A stretch of DNA of 64,000 bases, taken from positions 310,001-374,000 of the forward strand of contig NC_052112.1 of the NCBI RefSeq assembly GCF_012273895.1, in the 5' to 3' direction. The translations under genes and the position numbers were made by a program. The first letter of the stretch is position 1. Every line of letters begins with the position of its first letter. The stretch comes from Zerene cesonia. Lineage: Eukaryota > Arthropoda > Insecta > Lepidoptera > Pieridae. The notes beneath the pieces are model-generated. The model made no database searches. It was given only the letters and a program-made list of their open reading frames with translations, and had not been told where the DNA came from. Below, piece by piece: positions 21,714 through 32,817 of this stretch.

Positions 21714-22690
21714 TATTACATAATACTTTAGAGTTTACTCAAAGAGTCACTAAGTCCAAATCTCCTAATACATATATAATTAGGAGGATCCAATTTCGCC
21801 AAAAGATAAGAACATCGAATCAAATCTATCACCACGCCTACTTCGCAATCAATAAAAATAATTTCATTTTCGATACAATTATCTACACGCCATTCATTAA
21901 TTAACATTTTTCTAACGTCCGTCCCGCTCCCCCGCGCACGGCTTACATATATCCGTCTCGCTCTAAATCAACAAAGTGTGTTATCGCGAAAGCCGCGGTG
22001 AAAGAGTCAATGCCCTGCGCGGGAGCAACGAACGTCTTTGCAACGCAGCCCCCCCCCTCCCCCCCCCTCACGCATGGACATCACATGGAGCTGTGGTGCG
22101 GGAGTCATGGTGATTTCGCGCCTGAGGGCTTGCTGCTGTGGGTGTACTACTGTACTTGATTTATATTGGGTTGAACATCCTGAACTTCGCTCGTGTGTTG
22201 TTGTTATTTAAGAATCAGAATTTCGTAATGCCTCACAAAATTCGGATCCCTTATGAATGTTCCGTTCTCAAGCCAAGATCGATTCGTAGATGCGTAGATC
22301 TTGGTAGGCCTAACCTAGCACACTCACGTGACGAAGTCTAGGCAGGTGAAATTTACACACCGAATATTTTAATTGGTACATTATTTATATATATCAGGAT
22401 AAATTAATGACTTTTATATTAATTTTAAGAACGATAACATATATTTCGTAATTGAAACAGTTATCCATAAACTATTGCAACGAAAACATCAATTCCCTGC
22501 AAATATATACCAGCAGAATAATTAGAAAAGAGTTAGAAACACAGCTCTATATGATATAAAGTAAATGCAATAGACACACACAGGCGCGCTGCACGCCGGC
22601 ACTGCGCTTCTAGCCTGTGCCGTGTGCACACTGGCGGGTTGCCTAGGAATTAGGCCTTTATGTCCAAATATCATGTATTAATGTGTCATA
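21714..22690. other. Unassigned DNA with a GC-rich patch
   Basis: 21910-22140 is rich in CpG and contains a C-run with a few T interruptions at 22051-22069. A CACGTG lies at about 22326. It could be regulatory. No coding frame convinces. Confidence 0.35.
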
Positions 22691-22888
22691 CTAGCTGCGC
22701 CCCGTGGTTTCACTCGCGTAAGTCCGTATCCCGTAGGAATATCGGGATAAAAAGATGACTATATGTTATTCCAGTTGTCAAGCTGTCTACGTACCAAATT
22801 TTAAAGCAATCGGTTCAGTAGTTTTTGCGTGAAAGAGCAACAAACACACACACCCTTACAAACTTTTGCATTTAAATATTAGTAGGAT
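22691..22888 (-). mobile_element. Lep1-type Helitron-like element
   Basis: Full-length: CTAGCTGCGCCCCGTGG terminus to ATATTAGTAGGAT start. Confidence 0.85.
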
Positions 22889-23721
22889 GTAGGATAGTAG
22901 GATGATCTAATAGTGAAAAGATTCTATTACCAGAGCAGTAAGACCAGTAAAAACATTTTTTTCATATCTATGCTATTTTTATTTGAAATTCATTGATTGT
23001 CTCTCAGTAGGAAGATGGTATATTTTCCCCGTTTGAATCTAATTAGTTCACATTTAATAGATGTGTGGTTTAGTTTGTTTCATATGATAATTGTTCTTAT
23101 ATAAAAAAAAATAAAATAATCCGCCTGCAACTACTTAAAATGTATATTTTGATGTAAAATACTCAAATAAAGAAAATAGTTCAGCTTGCTGGGTTGTCTG
23201 GAAGAAATCTCTCACTCACCATTCTTATTACTATGTGTAAATTGTGATTTGTTTTACAATTTGTTGTTATTTTGTAAAAAAATAGTTTATGTCTAAGAAA
23301 TTATTATTAAATAAAAGAAAGTGTTAGTAACCACGCACACTATGAACGCGTCCTAAGAATAGTTCGCCGAGTGAAAGTGAGCCGTGTACACACGCACGCA
23401 CACACGCGCACCGCAACAGCTTTTGTGCTGAAAGCTTTGAATCTATGCAGTTTCATGATACTGCATGATTTTGGGCCGATTTTAATTTAATATATTTATT
23501 GTTTCAAACGACTTCTAAAGAGTATTTATTTTAGAATTTCGAATTTGGAATACGACTATTTTTTTTTAATAATTTTAAATAAGATTGCCATAATTCAAAG
23601 ACTTTTTGAATGTCGAATTCGCATATCTCATTTTGTTTTTGTTAGGGGATTATAATTTGAAATCGATGTATTTATTTTGTTTGCTAAGCCATATTACGTA
23701 GGTTGGTTACAATAAAGTTTA
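22889..23721. other. Unassigned DNA with a CA/CG-rich tract
   Basis: An imperfect (CA)n tract with CG steps lies at about 23388-23413. No gene seen. Confidence 0.4.
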
Positions 23722-23900
23722 TCTTATATATAAAATTCTCGTGTCACAATGTTAGTCTCTATACTCCTCCGAAACGGCTTGACCGATTCCTCTGAAATTT
23801 GGTAAGCATATTGGGTAGGTCTGAGAATCGGCTAACATCTATTTTTCACACCACTAAATGATAAGAGTAAGGCAGAACAGCGTTTGCCGGGTGCAGCTAG
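23722..23900 (+). mobile_element. Helitron-like element, variant shared with 6132
   Basis: CTCCTCCGAAACGGCTTGAC body and GGGTGCAGCTAG end. Confidence 0.75.
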
Positions 23901-24449
23901 TTGTAATATAACTTACCTTTAGGAAAGAATAACAGAGGTTTTTATCATAATTCATAGTAAGAAAATAAAACATACACACAATTGTTATAACTATATGTTT
24001 ATATATTAAACACGTCCTTTTTAAAGTCGGACAAAAGGCATTGCCATCCGTGCTTGTTTTTTTTTCTAAAAAAACAATATGAGAATAGAATATTGTATAT
24101 TACATATAAAGCCCACCAGTGCGCTGCTGTCGTTCATAAATTATGCATAATGCGAACTCGCGGCGTCACTCGCTTTGATGCATGGCTCTAATTATCGAAT
24201 TGTTCTCTCGCCTTTTTTCATTGTTGGATAATGTTATGTAATTGAAAAACTTACATTGTTATTTATTATTGTGTAAAAAAAATGTAATTTTTTGGTATGT
24301 GTTATTTTTAGTGTTTTAATGTTGGGAGATCAAATCTTTCTTGAGGAATGTAGGATTATTTTTTGTATCGGGTAATCCTGTGAACTTTTAATTTGTTTCA
24401 AAAACGCTTAGTATATATCATTTTAAAAGGAAAGTGTAATTAACTTGTA

Positions 24450-24590
24450 TTTTATTCGCATAGCGGTCGGCCCTGGCTTTCCTGGTATTTCGTATATAGT
24501 GCACTTGTACAATGGTGAAAGAATTTTTGTGAACGTTCCAATACTTCCTGAGATCAGCACGTTCAAATAAACAAACAGAACATTCATCTT
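24450..24590 (-). mobile_element. Diverged Helitron-like fragment
   Basis: Resembles the second subfamily in reverse (CTTCCTGAGATCAGCACG, then AAACAAACAGAAC). Confidence 0.4.
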
Positions 24591-24682
24591 CATATCTACA
24601 TAGTTATGAAAATCAAATGATTTGAATCGATACACGGTTTTTTAAACGATTTTAAAAAACGATCTCAACTGGTTAGTACTTT

Positions 24683-24800
24683 TTTATGTTTGTTACCTCA
24701 TAACTATTTACTGGATGCAACGATTTTGATGTTCCTTTTATATTCAAAAACTGTTACTTGTCGTATCGTCCCACCATAAATTTGGTCTAATTCTGACAAT
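24683..24800 (+). repeat. AACCGACTTC repeat, diverged copy
   Basis: TGTTACCTCATAACTATTTA landmark. A reverse fragment of the same family follows at 24919-24965. Confidence 0.55.
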
Positions 24801-25059
24801 AAGAAGACGGTTTGGTTTTTTGTTAAAAAAAGTTAATTTATAAATTCTTCATTTTCAATTGGCTTGAATAAAGTTAAAAATAAGTTATAATAATGGCAAA
24901 CGTAGTAACGTAGTAACGTAGCTTTCAAGTAAAAAAAGAATTACAAAAATCGATTCACCCAATAAAAAGTCCAATCATCCAAATCCCTCAAAGACCTGTC
25001 GTTAAATCCAAGAATCCACCATCCACGCCCAAACCATCCGCACATACGCACGTGCCACC

Positions 25060-25215
25060 ATACATACATCATTGCGAACCGAAGCGAATCCGTGTTACGT
25101 CACTGGTGCATTTCTCTCCCCTCCCCTCCCGCCGTGCACTCGCTGGCCTCACCCCCGCGGCCGCCCGCCAGAGTGAATGCACTGTCTTACATAACCGCTC
25201 GCTGGGAACCATCGG
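25060..25215. promoter_or_regulatory. CpG-rich patch
   Basis: Contains CTCCCCTCCC and CCCGCGGCCGCCCGCC in otherwise AT-rich DNA. No core promoter motif is properly spaced, so this is only a candidate cis-element. Confidence 0.3.
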
Positions 25216-25293
25216 AGTGTGAAAAATAGTTGGATAATTTCATTTTTAATTGGTATTTTAGCATTAGTTTTACATCGGTCAAATGTATTGTAG

Positions 25294-25463
25294 CTAGCTG
25301 TGACCCGCGGCGTCACTTCACCGGGTAAAAAGTAGCCCATTTGCTAATAGAGACTTTAATCTATCTCTGTATTAAATTTCATACAGATAGGATAAGCTGT
25401 TTTCGTGTGAAGGAGTAACGAACGATCTATCCATCCATATTTACTCACTTTGACGTTTATTAT
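25294..25463 (-). mobile_element. Helitron-like element, third subfamily
   Basis: CTAGCTGTGACCCGCGGCG terminus, like 29214 and 58419. Directly abuts the next copy. Confidence 0.7.
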
Positions 25464-25466
25464 TTA

Positions 25467-25667
25467 CTAGCTGCGCCCCGCGGTATCAGCCGCGTAAGAC
25501 TGTATCCCGTAGGAATATCGGGATAAAAAGTTGCCTATATGTTATTCCAGTTGTCCAGCTGTCTATGTACCAAATTTCATTGCAATCCGTTCAGCAGTTA
25601 TTGCGTGAAAGTGTAACAAACACACACACATCCTTACAAACTTTCGCATTTATAATATTTGTAGGAT
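25467..25667 (-). mobile_element. Lep1-type Helitron-like element
   Basis: Complete copy, CTAGCTGCGCCCCGCGG to ATATTTGTAGGAT, lying head to tail with 25294-25463. Confidence 0.85.
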
Positions 25668-25748
25668 TAAATCTAATTGTCTTATTCACTCAAACTTGGA
25701 AATATGTTATATAATAATGTTTATTGGGCGTTAGTGATCGTTTAAAGT

Positions 25749-25859
25749 GAAGTCCCGTGTCCCCTAGTGGGGTATGGGGCAGATGATGTACATCTCTTTC
25801 ACTGATCGATTTTCTTTAGGGACAAGTCATCATCCTTCTGTGTCCTGCCAGACCGATTC
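25749..25859 (-). mobile_element. SINE family B, 3' part
   Basis: GGGGTATGGGGCAGATGATG and GGGACAAGTCATCATCC match the tails at 42111 and 50293 in reverse. Confidence 0.6.
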
Positions 25860-26150
25860 ATTATATTATTAACCCGACGTTTCGAACACTTCAAACACCT
25901 GAAAATACAAAAAATTCATATTTTGCATGTAATGGACTCAAATACACTTGCAAAATCTAGTCGAAAATCTAACAACATTCAAGTGAGCACACAAAAACAA
26001 TGGTTTATCCGACTCCGAAGCAAAGCGGCTGCACTTTCTCCGTTACGTAACACGCGTTGCAGGTATACCGTAGAACAATTGAACGGAAAAACACGTTGAA
26101 AGACTCAGTGGTTGTGGCTTTCCGGGGTTCGAATTTGGCGAAATTTTGCT

Positions 26151-26494
26151 TTTTTTATGTTACAGTCAGCAATGGAGCTGGTGAGACGCCTGATGGTAAG
26201 CGCTACCAGCGGCCATGAACATTTGGAGAGGCATAAGGTCCATTGCAGACCTTACGCCTCTACAAAGGGATCGCCGACTTTTTGGGAAGGGATTAAGAAA
26301 GGATTGGCGATAGGAATAAGGGAAAGGAGTGGGGAGGGTAGGGAAAAGGCTATGGGCCTCCGGTTCCCCCCACTCACCGAACGAAACATAGCAGGATGCT
26401 ATTTCACGCCGGTCTTCTGTGGGGGTGTGGTACTTCCCCGGTGCGAGCTGGCCCAACTCGTGCCGAAGCGTGCTTGAATACCACATATAAATAA
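26151..26494 (-). mobile_element. Poly-A retroposon family R, copy 3
   Basis: Clear relative of copies 1, 2 and 4 but more diverged. The open frame continues past the 5' end of the element. Confidence 0.75.
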
Positions 26495-26701
26495 AAGTTG
26501 TTGAATTAACTAACAATGTTGGTAACTTTTTGAAAGATAAATATATCATGTTATCTTCTTGTCCTTTTGACATAAGTAAAATATCTTTAAACCAAATTTA
26601 CTGCATTTTAATTATTTTAACAAGGTTTTATTTCTTTTTTTTAATTAGAATAAATGCATCCCAATAGGTAAAAAAACAATTATATTTAAAAATGTACCAA
26701 C

Positions 26702-26840
26702 CTTCACTCCACAGTCACCTACAAGTAGCAAATTAACTGAACCACCTTCTCTTGAGGGTTGGTTGTTGAACTCTGCCCTTGGAACAGCTACACCGGAAGA
26801 GATTACATTCGCAATATTTGGTAGCGTTGTGTCATGAGCA
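26702..26840 (-). other. Coding-like stretch of unknown origin
   Basis: On minus a frame reads ...G-G-S-V-N-L-L-L-V-G-D-C-G-V-K and then meets a possible splice donor GTTGGT. This is reminiscent of the first strand of a Ras-like GTPase, but an in-frame stop lies upstream with no clear acceptor. The plus strand is also open here. A transposon piece is equally likely. Confidence 0.2.
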
Positions 26841-27248
26841 ATATAATTTTTGAAATGGCAAATTTTTGTTCAAAATCTTATGGAAGGTAGTAGAAATGTG
26901 TTTGTTCTGTAGATGATATATTGCTTAAACTTATGGTTCGGCTTTCCGACTGCCTTTTAACTTTAAACGTGTATTTCAATGAATGGCTCTTTACGTATTA
27001 TATGTATGTGCCTTGTGAGGATAAAAATCGCTGAACTGATTTTGATGAACTTAAATATGTAGATAGATTAGACTTATGTTTGTTGTAAGATGCGACTGTT
27101 GCGCCTTTAACAGAGCTTTCATTGAATGTAGTATATGAAATTAATCTGTTAAAAAAATTTATAAGACTATCACTTTGTTTCAGCTAATCTCCAAAACGGC
27201 TTAACCGGCGCTAATCTTACGGTACTTTTACTGACAAATCCTACGCTA

Positions 27249-27430
27249 TCCTACTCTTATGATAAATGCGAAAGTTGTAAGGATGTTTGTGTTTGTTGCT
27301 CTTTCACGCAAAAACTACTCAACCGATTGCAATGCAATTTGGTACGTAGACAGCTGGACAACTGAAATAACATATAGGTAACTTTATATCCCTATATTCC
27401 TACGGGATACGGACTTACGCGGGTGAAAAA
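27249..27430 (+). mobile_element. Lep1-type Helitron-like element, 3' end lost
   Basis: Body to ATACGGACTTACGCGGGTGA, then unrelated DNA. Confidence 0.8.
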
Positions 27431-29213
27431 TCAGGCCAGCCTCTCTCGAGTTTTAGCGAACGACTAACGAACATCAACTCATTTTTATATATTAGATACA
27501 TTTCAAATTACACACATATAAAAATTAAACGAATTGAGAAATTATGAAAATGTATTAAAGTAATATAGAGAGAGCGTGACATTTTTTACTTTTTTGTAAA
27601 CGCATACCAAATTTAATATGAAAATAATGACGAGAGAAAGAAGAGGACCAAAAAGATGCAATAATCATTACATGCTTGATTGTAGGAACCGAAAAACAGG
27701 ATAGGATTACCTAGAAAAATCATCATTGTCAATGGAACCTCAGTTTTTTCCCTAACACATGGATTCTGCAGTAAATATTAAAGTATGTATCACGTGGTAA
27801 AACCTAACACTAAGCAGATCTGCGTACCGGAGTAACTCTGAAATGTAGCCAGATTTGTTGAGTATGTTTTTGTACAGTATATTCATTTCCATTCACTTCA
27901 TTCACAGAACATTATGTAGGCCTTCGATTGTACTTCTAAGATTTTCTGGAAAGCATGGTTCGACAGTCCTTAAAAGCTAAACAATTGGTGATACCGACAG
28001 CTTTTGAAACTAACCGATCTGCTTAACATATAATCTCTTTAATTATAAAATATTAAGGGCATGTAAACTGGGAATATCTTAAATTTCTGTTAGGTGACAC
28101 TCCTGCAGTCAAATCACACGCAAATCCTTTCGTAAACGCAGTTCCAAGATTCCAGATTTTATCGCGGAAGCCTGACCTTTGCACGGCAATGGCTGCGACC
28201 TCCCACGTGACCTCACAGGAGGTGCACTCAACTTTCGTCACTCGAGTCGCGAATTCACAACGCGCTAATATAACTCTAGGTCAGCTGATGGCCTTCAGCG
28301 AGGCCTGACGACGCAGGCTTCTGATCGTGCGATACACGTAACCTAGGTGCTCGGTTATGAAATATACAGCTACTCACTTTCCGCCCACGACTTCTCTCGC
28401 ATAGTCGAAGGGAATTCCTATTCGTATGAGATTTTTCACTGACGTAAAGTATAGCCTATTCACTCTGTGATCTCCTATCTCTAGACACTAAATGATAGAA
28501 TCGCTTCGTAGCGACGTTAAAGAAAGACTGGCACTTATGATATTAGTAAGTTCAAAGAGATTATTAAGGGCCGAAAGAGAAGCTTACACGTAAATATAGA
28601 AGACACTATATAGGCCATCATGAAGTTTTCGTCTGTAATTCACTCAGTAGGATACTGAGCGGCAGAAGATCATCTGGGCATGCATGATCGTCTGATACCG
28701 GTGGTTCAGCCTACCATTGCATTGGATTTTTTAAGTTTGTTGATAGGTGCAATAAAACGTGAGTGAATTCGCAAGGTGTTATTGTATGTAAGTTGTTATA
28801 GTTAGAAAATATATTTTAGTTAATTCTTAGTGTTTTATGTTAAGTAGAATATTATAATATCATGTCTCTTGTATTTAAGTTAGTTTAGTTTGTTATATAA
28901 TTATTATTTTTTGTATCGCTGTCGTATTGGGCGTGTCCTGTTATGACAAGTGATTTTTATAATAAATGAATAAAAGAAATACATACTTTGATATATCAGA
29001 ATATTGTAATATATTGGAAAAATGGCTGTACATTCTATTACACTTTACAAGAATCTAAAGATGAAAATAATGCAGTAATAAAATATTTAAGTATTGGTGT
29101 GTCATCGAATCTCACTCACACTGACAGAATCTTTTCGGGTTAATGGAGTGGAGTGGAGAAAATTTATAACAATTCCTCTTCGCAGTAAAGAGAGAGCGCC
29201 GGTTTATTTTATA
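27431..29213. other. Unassigned DNA
   Basis: No gene recognised. A minus frame at 28053-28241 has no known match. AATAAATGAATAAA at about 28962 could be the 3' end of an unknown transcript or element. Confidence 0.35.
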
Positions 29214-29416
29214 CTAGCTGTAACCCGTGGCGTCACTCGCGTGGTACCCGGGTAATAAGCCTATATATATGATGCTAATCCAGACTATAATCTGTCACTA
29301 TATCAAATTTAATACAGATACGATAAACTGTTTTCGCGTGAAAGAGTAAGAAACATACGTCCATCCATCCATCCATCCATACATACAAACTTTCGCGTTT
29401 ATAGCATTAGTAGGAT
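29214..29416 (-). mobile_element. Helitron-like element, third subfamily
   Basis: CTAGCTGTAACCCGTGGCG terminus to GCATTAGTAGGAT. Contains a (CCAT)n run at about 29361-29380. Confidence 0.8.
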
Positions 29417-30453
29417 TTATCTATACTTGAAATCTTCATTATGCTTTTTTCACACTTCATCGAAGTCTATTTGGTATCCTGTGTCCATTAGTAGGATAAA
29501 AGAAATTCTAAAGTCTAAATAAGCTCTCCCAGGAGATAGTTTACACTTCTGGAGAAATAAAAACCTATTTGGTGTTGAAAAAACGAATTTATTTTTACAC
29601 GCTCATTGTCGAATTAAAAGTGAATTATTTTTTATTTTAAAAAGTCGCGGAAGTAAAATATAACCTTAATATTTTTCGATTTTGTTTTTTAATAATTCGG
29701 CAAAGTTCAAAAAGGGTCACTTCCTGAACCCTTTGCAGGACCTTACATCGAAGGTCGCATTAAGGCCTCCTTAAAGGTAAACAGCCATTTACTTATATTT
29801 TTGAGTCATTTTGAAATTGGATAGCAGTTATGGTATTATTTTACAATCTTTTTATTGGATATTTTATCGTTGATATTTATTTAATTAAAAGTCATTTAAA
29901 GACTAAGTTTAAATTATTTATTATTTAAAGTATCGTATTCGTTTATGAAAACATACCATATTTCTGCAAAGCAATAATAAAATGAGTCAATTATGGACAA
30001 ATATAGTAAATCCTTGTTATTATGATCAATATGCGAAACTGTATTTGTTAGTTTGTCCTTCCTTCATGCAGCAAAGGAACATCGAATTATATGATTTATA
30101 TACCGAAAAAACATTATCTGTGTAATGGATTTTTATTATAATATGTCCGTCTATTTTTATAAGTACATAACAAGAGGTTAGAATCTCCTTCCAAAATTTA
30201 TGTTTTTTTTTGCAAGGTACATTTTAGTTGCGTATTTGCAACACCGCAGAAATAATATTTCTTTATTCATCTATTAATATTTGTTTATAATTGTGTGGCG
30301 AGTACATTATGACTATTATTTATATATTTATAACTATAACATAAAAAATCAACAATTTGGTTAACAATATCCAGTAGAAGTATCATATCATAGGCTTTAA
30401 TTAAGTAGCAACACATTACAATGTCACTGACGCAGTTTGGCGGGAAAAATTAC

Positions 30454-30532
30454 CTTGAGTGACGTGTCCCGCGCTGCAACCTCGCTCGCGGCCGTCAAAG
30501 ATCGGCCATGTTTGATCGTCACTTGTGTCCAT
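30454..30532 (-). other. Possible short first coding exon
   Basis: ATG in an AAAATGG context opens 26 codons (M-D-T-S-D-D-Q-T-W-P...) ending at a donor CAAG|GTAATT, phase 1. The stretch is much more GC-rich than its surroundings. No partner exon or family identified. Confidence 0.25.
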
Positions 30533-30852
30533 TTTATTATAAATATTACGAGATTCGCTTTTATCTAATTGTATGTTACGAATAAAGTATATGCATTTCT
30601 CTTTTTTCAATTACCCATTTTGATTACACGGCCAGTAAATTAGACCAATCTGACATTGACGTTTCACGTTGACATGCAATGCGTTTTTGAGTCTGTGCTC
30701 TTTTTCAACCACTTTAAAAGAAGAGGACTAAATCAATTTTTCTGTTAATTTTTCTAGATAAGTTTCCTCAGAAATTTCGACGTCGTATACGTATTGATAG
30801 CTCGTGTATTTTGCAGATGGTTTAAAATAGCCCTGTGTAGGATTTTAAGCCC

Positions 30853-31198
30853 TTTTTTTTTTTTTTTTTTTTTTATGTCATAGTGGGCAGCTGAGCTGGT
30901 GGTTCGCCTGATGTAAAGGGATCACCACCGCCCATAAACATTCGCAAAGGTGTTAGTGCCTCTGTGAATGCGCTGCCCGCTTTAATGGGGTAAGGGAAAA
31001 GGAAAGGATTAACGACTGGAAAGAAGGAATGGATTAGGACGGGTGAGGAAAAGGAAACGGGCCTCCGGCTCCCCCACTCACCGTACGAAACACAGTGGCA
31101 TGCCACTATTTCACGCCGGTTTTCTGTGGGGGTGTGGTACTTCCCCGGTGCGAGCTGGCCCAATTCGTGCCGAAGCGTGCTCGACTCCCACAATAAAT
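30853..31198 (-). mobile_element. Poly-A retroposon family R, copy 4
   Basis: Long poly-T on plus (about 22) marks the tail. The frame stays open with one extra codon relative to copies 1 and 2. Confidence 0.78.
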
Positions 31199-31235
31199 TA
31201 AGTTAAGTTTACCTTAATGGTTTGTAAGTAGTTTC

Positions 31236-31400
31236 TTTTCAACCTACATCAAAAAGGGGGACGTTTTACGATTGGACGTATTTTTGTGTCAATTACCTCA
31301 TAACTCATTACAGGGTAAACCCATTTTTAAGATTCTTTATTGATTTGAAAGCGGGTGTAACCCATTTAAATTTTGTTTATATTTTCGTTTAAAAATAGGT
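31236..31400 (+). repeat. AACCGACTTC repeat copy
   Basis: TTTTCAACCTACATCAAAAA start and ACCTCATAACTCATTACAGG landmark. Confidence 0.6.
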
Positions 31401-31974
31401 ATTATATTGACCCTTTTTCATATTAAATGAATTATATAACAAAAAATATTATATCATAAATCATCATCAATCAGCGACATTAGCGACATTAGCGAACAAT
31501 TTTAAATTTGTTTTCAAAAATAAGTGTTACGACCGGAAAGATTTAAGGCTGAATATTTTTAGAGAACTAAATATAAATAAAGGTTAATAATATTAACATT
31601 CATTATTAAACTTTATGTATATAAAATAACTAAATTTTATAATTACCTCTACTGTGATGTATTTACTTGTTAATAATAAAAAAACGTAAGTAAAAGGAAA
31701 ATTTAAACTCCAATTTCTCTTTTCCATCTTAATTTTCTAAAATTATAAGACTGTTGAAAGATTAAGTGTTATGTGATATAATGTATTAAAGACATGACAT
31801 ATGAAAAGTAGAGTTATAGAATTGATCAAAGATTGTAGTTACGTTTTAAAATTGATGTGTGTATTGCTCTGTACCTCATAGCACAGTAAATTAAATGTAA
31901 AAGATAAAATATTAATACAGTATAATATGACTTACTTTTAGCACATGTATGTATCATTATTTTTTATATTTTAA

Positions 31975-32067
31975 CGCACACACCATACCCCTGGTATTGT
32001 GGGTGTAACTGGGCGACGTGGAGCACTTAACATCAGGTGACCCGTCTGCTCGCTTGCCTGCTCTTTC

Positions 32068-32110
<43 letters not shown>
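31975..32110 (+). mobile_element. Non-LTR retrotransposon 3' end with intact poly-A tail
   Basis: GTGGAGCACTTAACATCAGG and GACCCGTCTGCTCGCTTGCC followed by 39 A (32072-32110). An uninterrupted tail of this length suggests a recent insertion, 5'-truncated. Confidence 0.6.
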
Positions 32111-32113
<3 letters not shown>

Positions 32114-32645
32114 TGTTAGTGTATACTTAACGGAACTTACTGCTAATGCTACCTATATGGCCAATGATAAGTTTATGAGAGTCAATTCAAGTTACATGGA
32201 AAACCGGATGCTGAAAATTCGAAGAAAACACAAAGAACGATTTTTTATATTATATATTAAGAGAAAGATAAAGAATTGTTTTAAAAATAGTCCCGGTGTT
32301 ATATTTATATGCAAATATATACAAGTCTTATAATCTTCCGAAGAAATGATATTTTTGCTTCATCAATGAGATGAAATCTTATAAAATAAGTAGGTCACGG
32401 TTTAGTTGCTTTTTTGTGAAAACTCCGCAAAAAATTACAAAATGTATAGTGCAAAATTACTTAACTAACAAACGTTGAAAAACCAATCGATAAACTAAAT
32501 TATCAGTGATACCAATTAATAAAACTATAAGGCTTTTTAACCCCCTACCAAGGTTAACTCATGACCTGATTTACAAAAATTCACGGCTCCTACCGCACGT
32601 CACGAAAATACTCGCGGTACGGGGGCGCGGTGGTGGTTCACTAGT

Positions 32646-32680
32646 TCAGTGACTCGTTGGCCGCCGAGCAGCGCGGACGT
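32646..32680 (+). promoter_or_regulatory. Inr-MTE-DPE core promoter
   Basis: TCAGT at 32646-32650 puts A+1 at 32648. GGACGT at 32675-32680 is exactly +28 to +33 and fits the DPE consensus RGWYVT. 32665-32676 (+18 to +29) matches the MTE consensus at 9 of 12 positions. There is no TATA box. This architecture is typical of insect developmental genes. Confidence 0.65.
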
Positions 32681-32817
32681 GTGTGAGAAACTCTCTGTGG
32701 CTGTACGTGACAGAAGTGCTGTGCGATATTTGTCAAACTTATTCGGATGTTCGTTTTTTTTTGAATGAGATTATTGTGCGTGATGGATCAGTGATATTGG
32801 ATTGCGTTTTGGATCTG
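32648..32817 (+). other. Predicted non-coding first exon (5' UTR)
   Basis: From the predicted start to a consensus donor CTG|GTGAGT (32818). GC-rich at the start. It holds two very short upstream frames, 32747-32764 and 32765-32794, and no long frame, so coding must start downstream. The host gene is not in the window. Confidence 0.5.

Noticed and set aside
29361..29380. CRISPR-like or tandem array
   Set aside because: A simple CCAT microsatellite inside a Helitron-like element; no spacer structure exists anywhere in the window.
32037..32333. Lys-rich 98-codon frame
   Set aside because: The lysines come from a poly-A tail of a retroposon.
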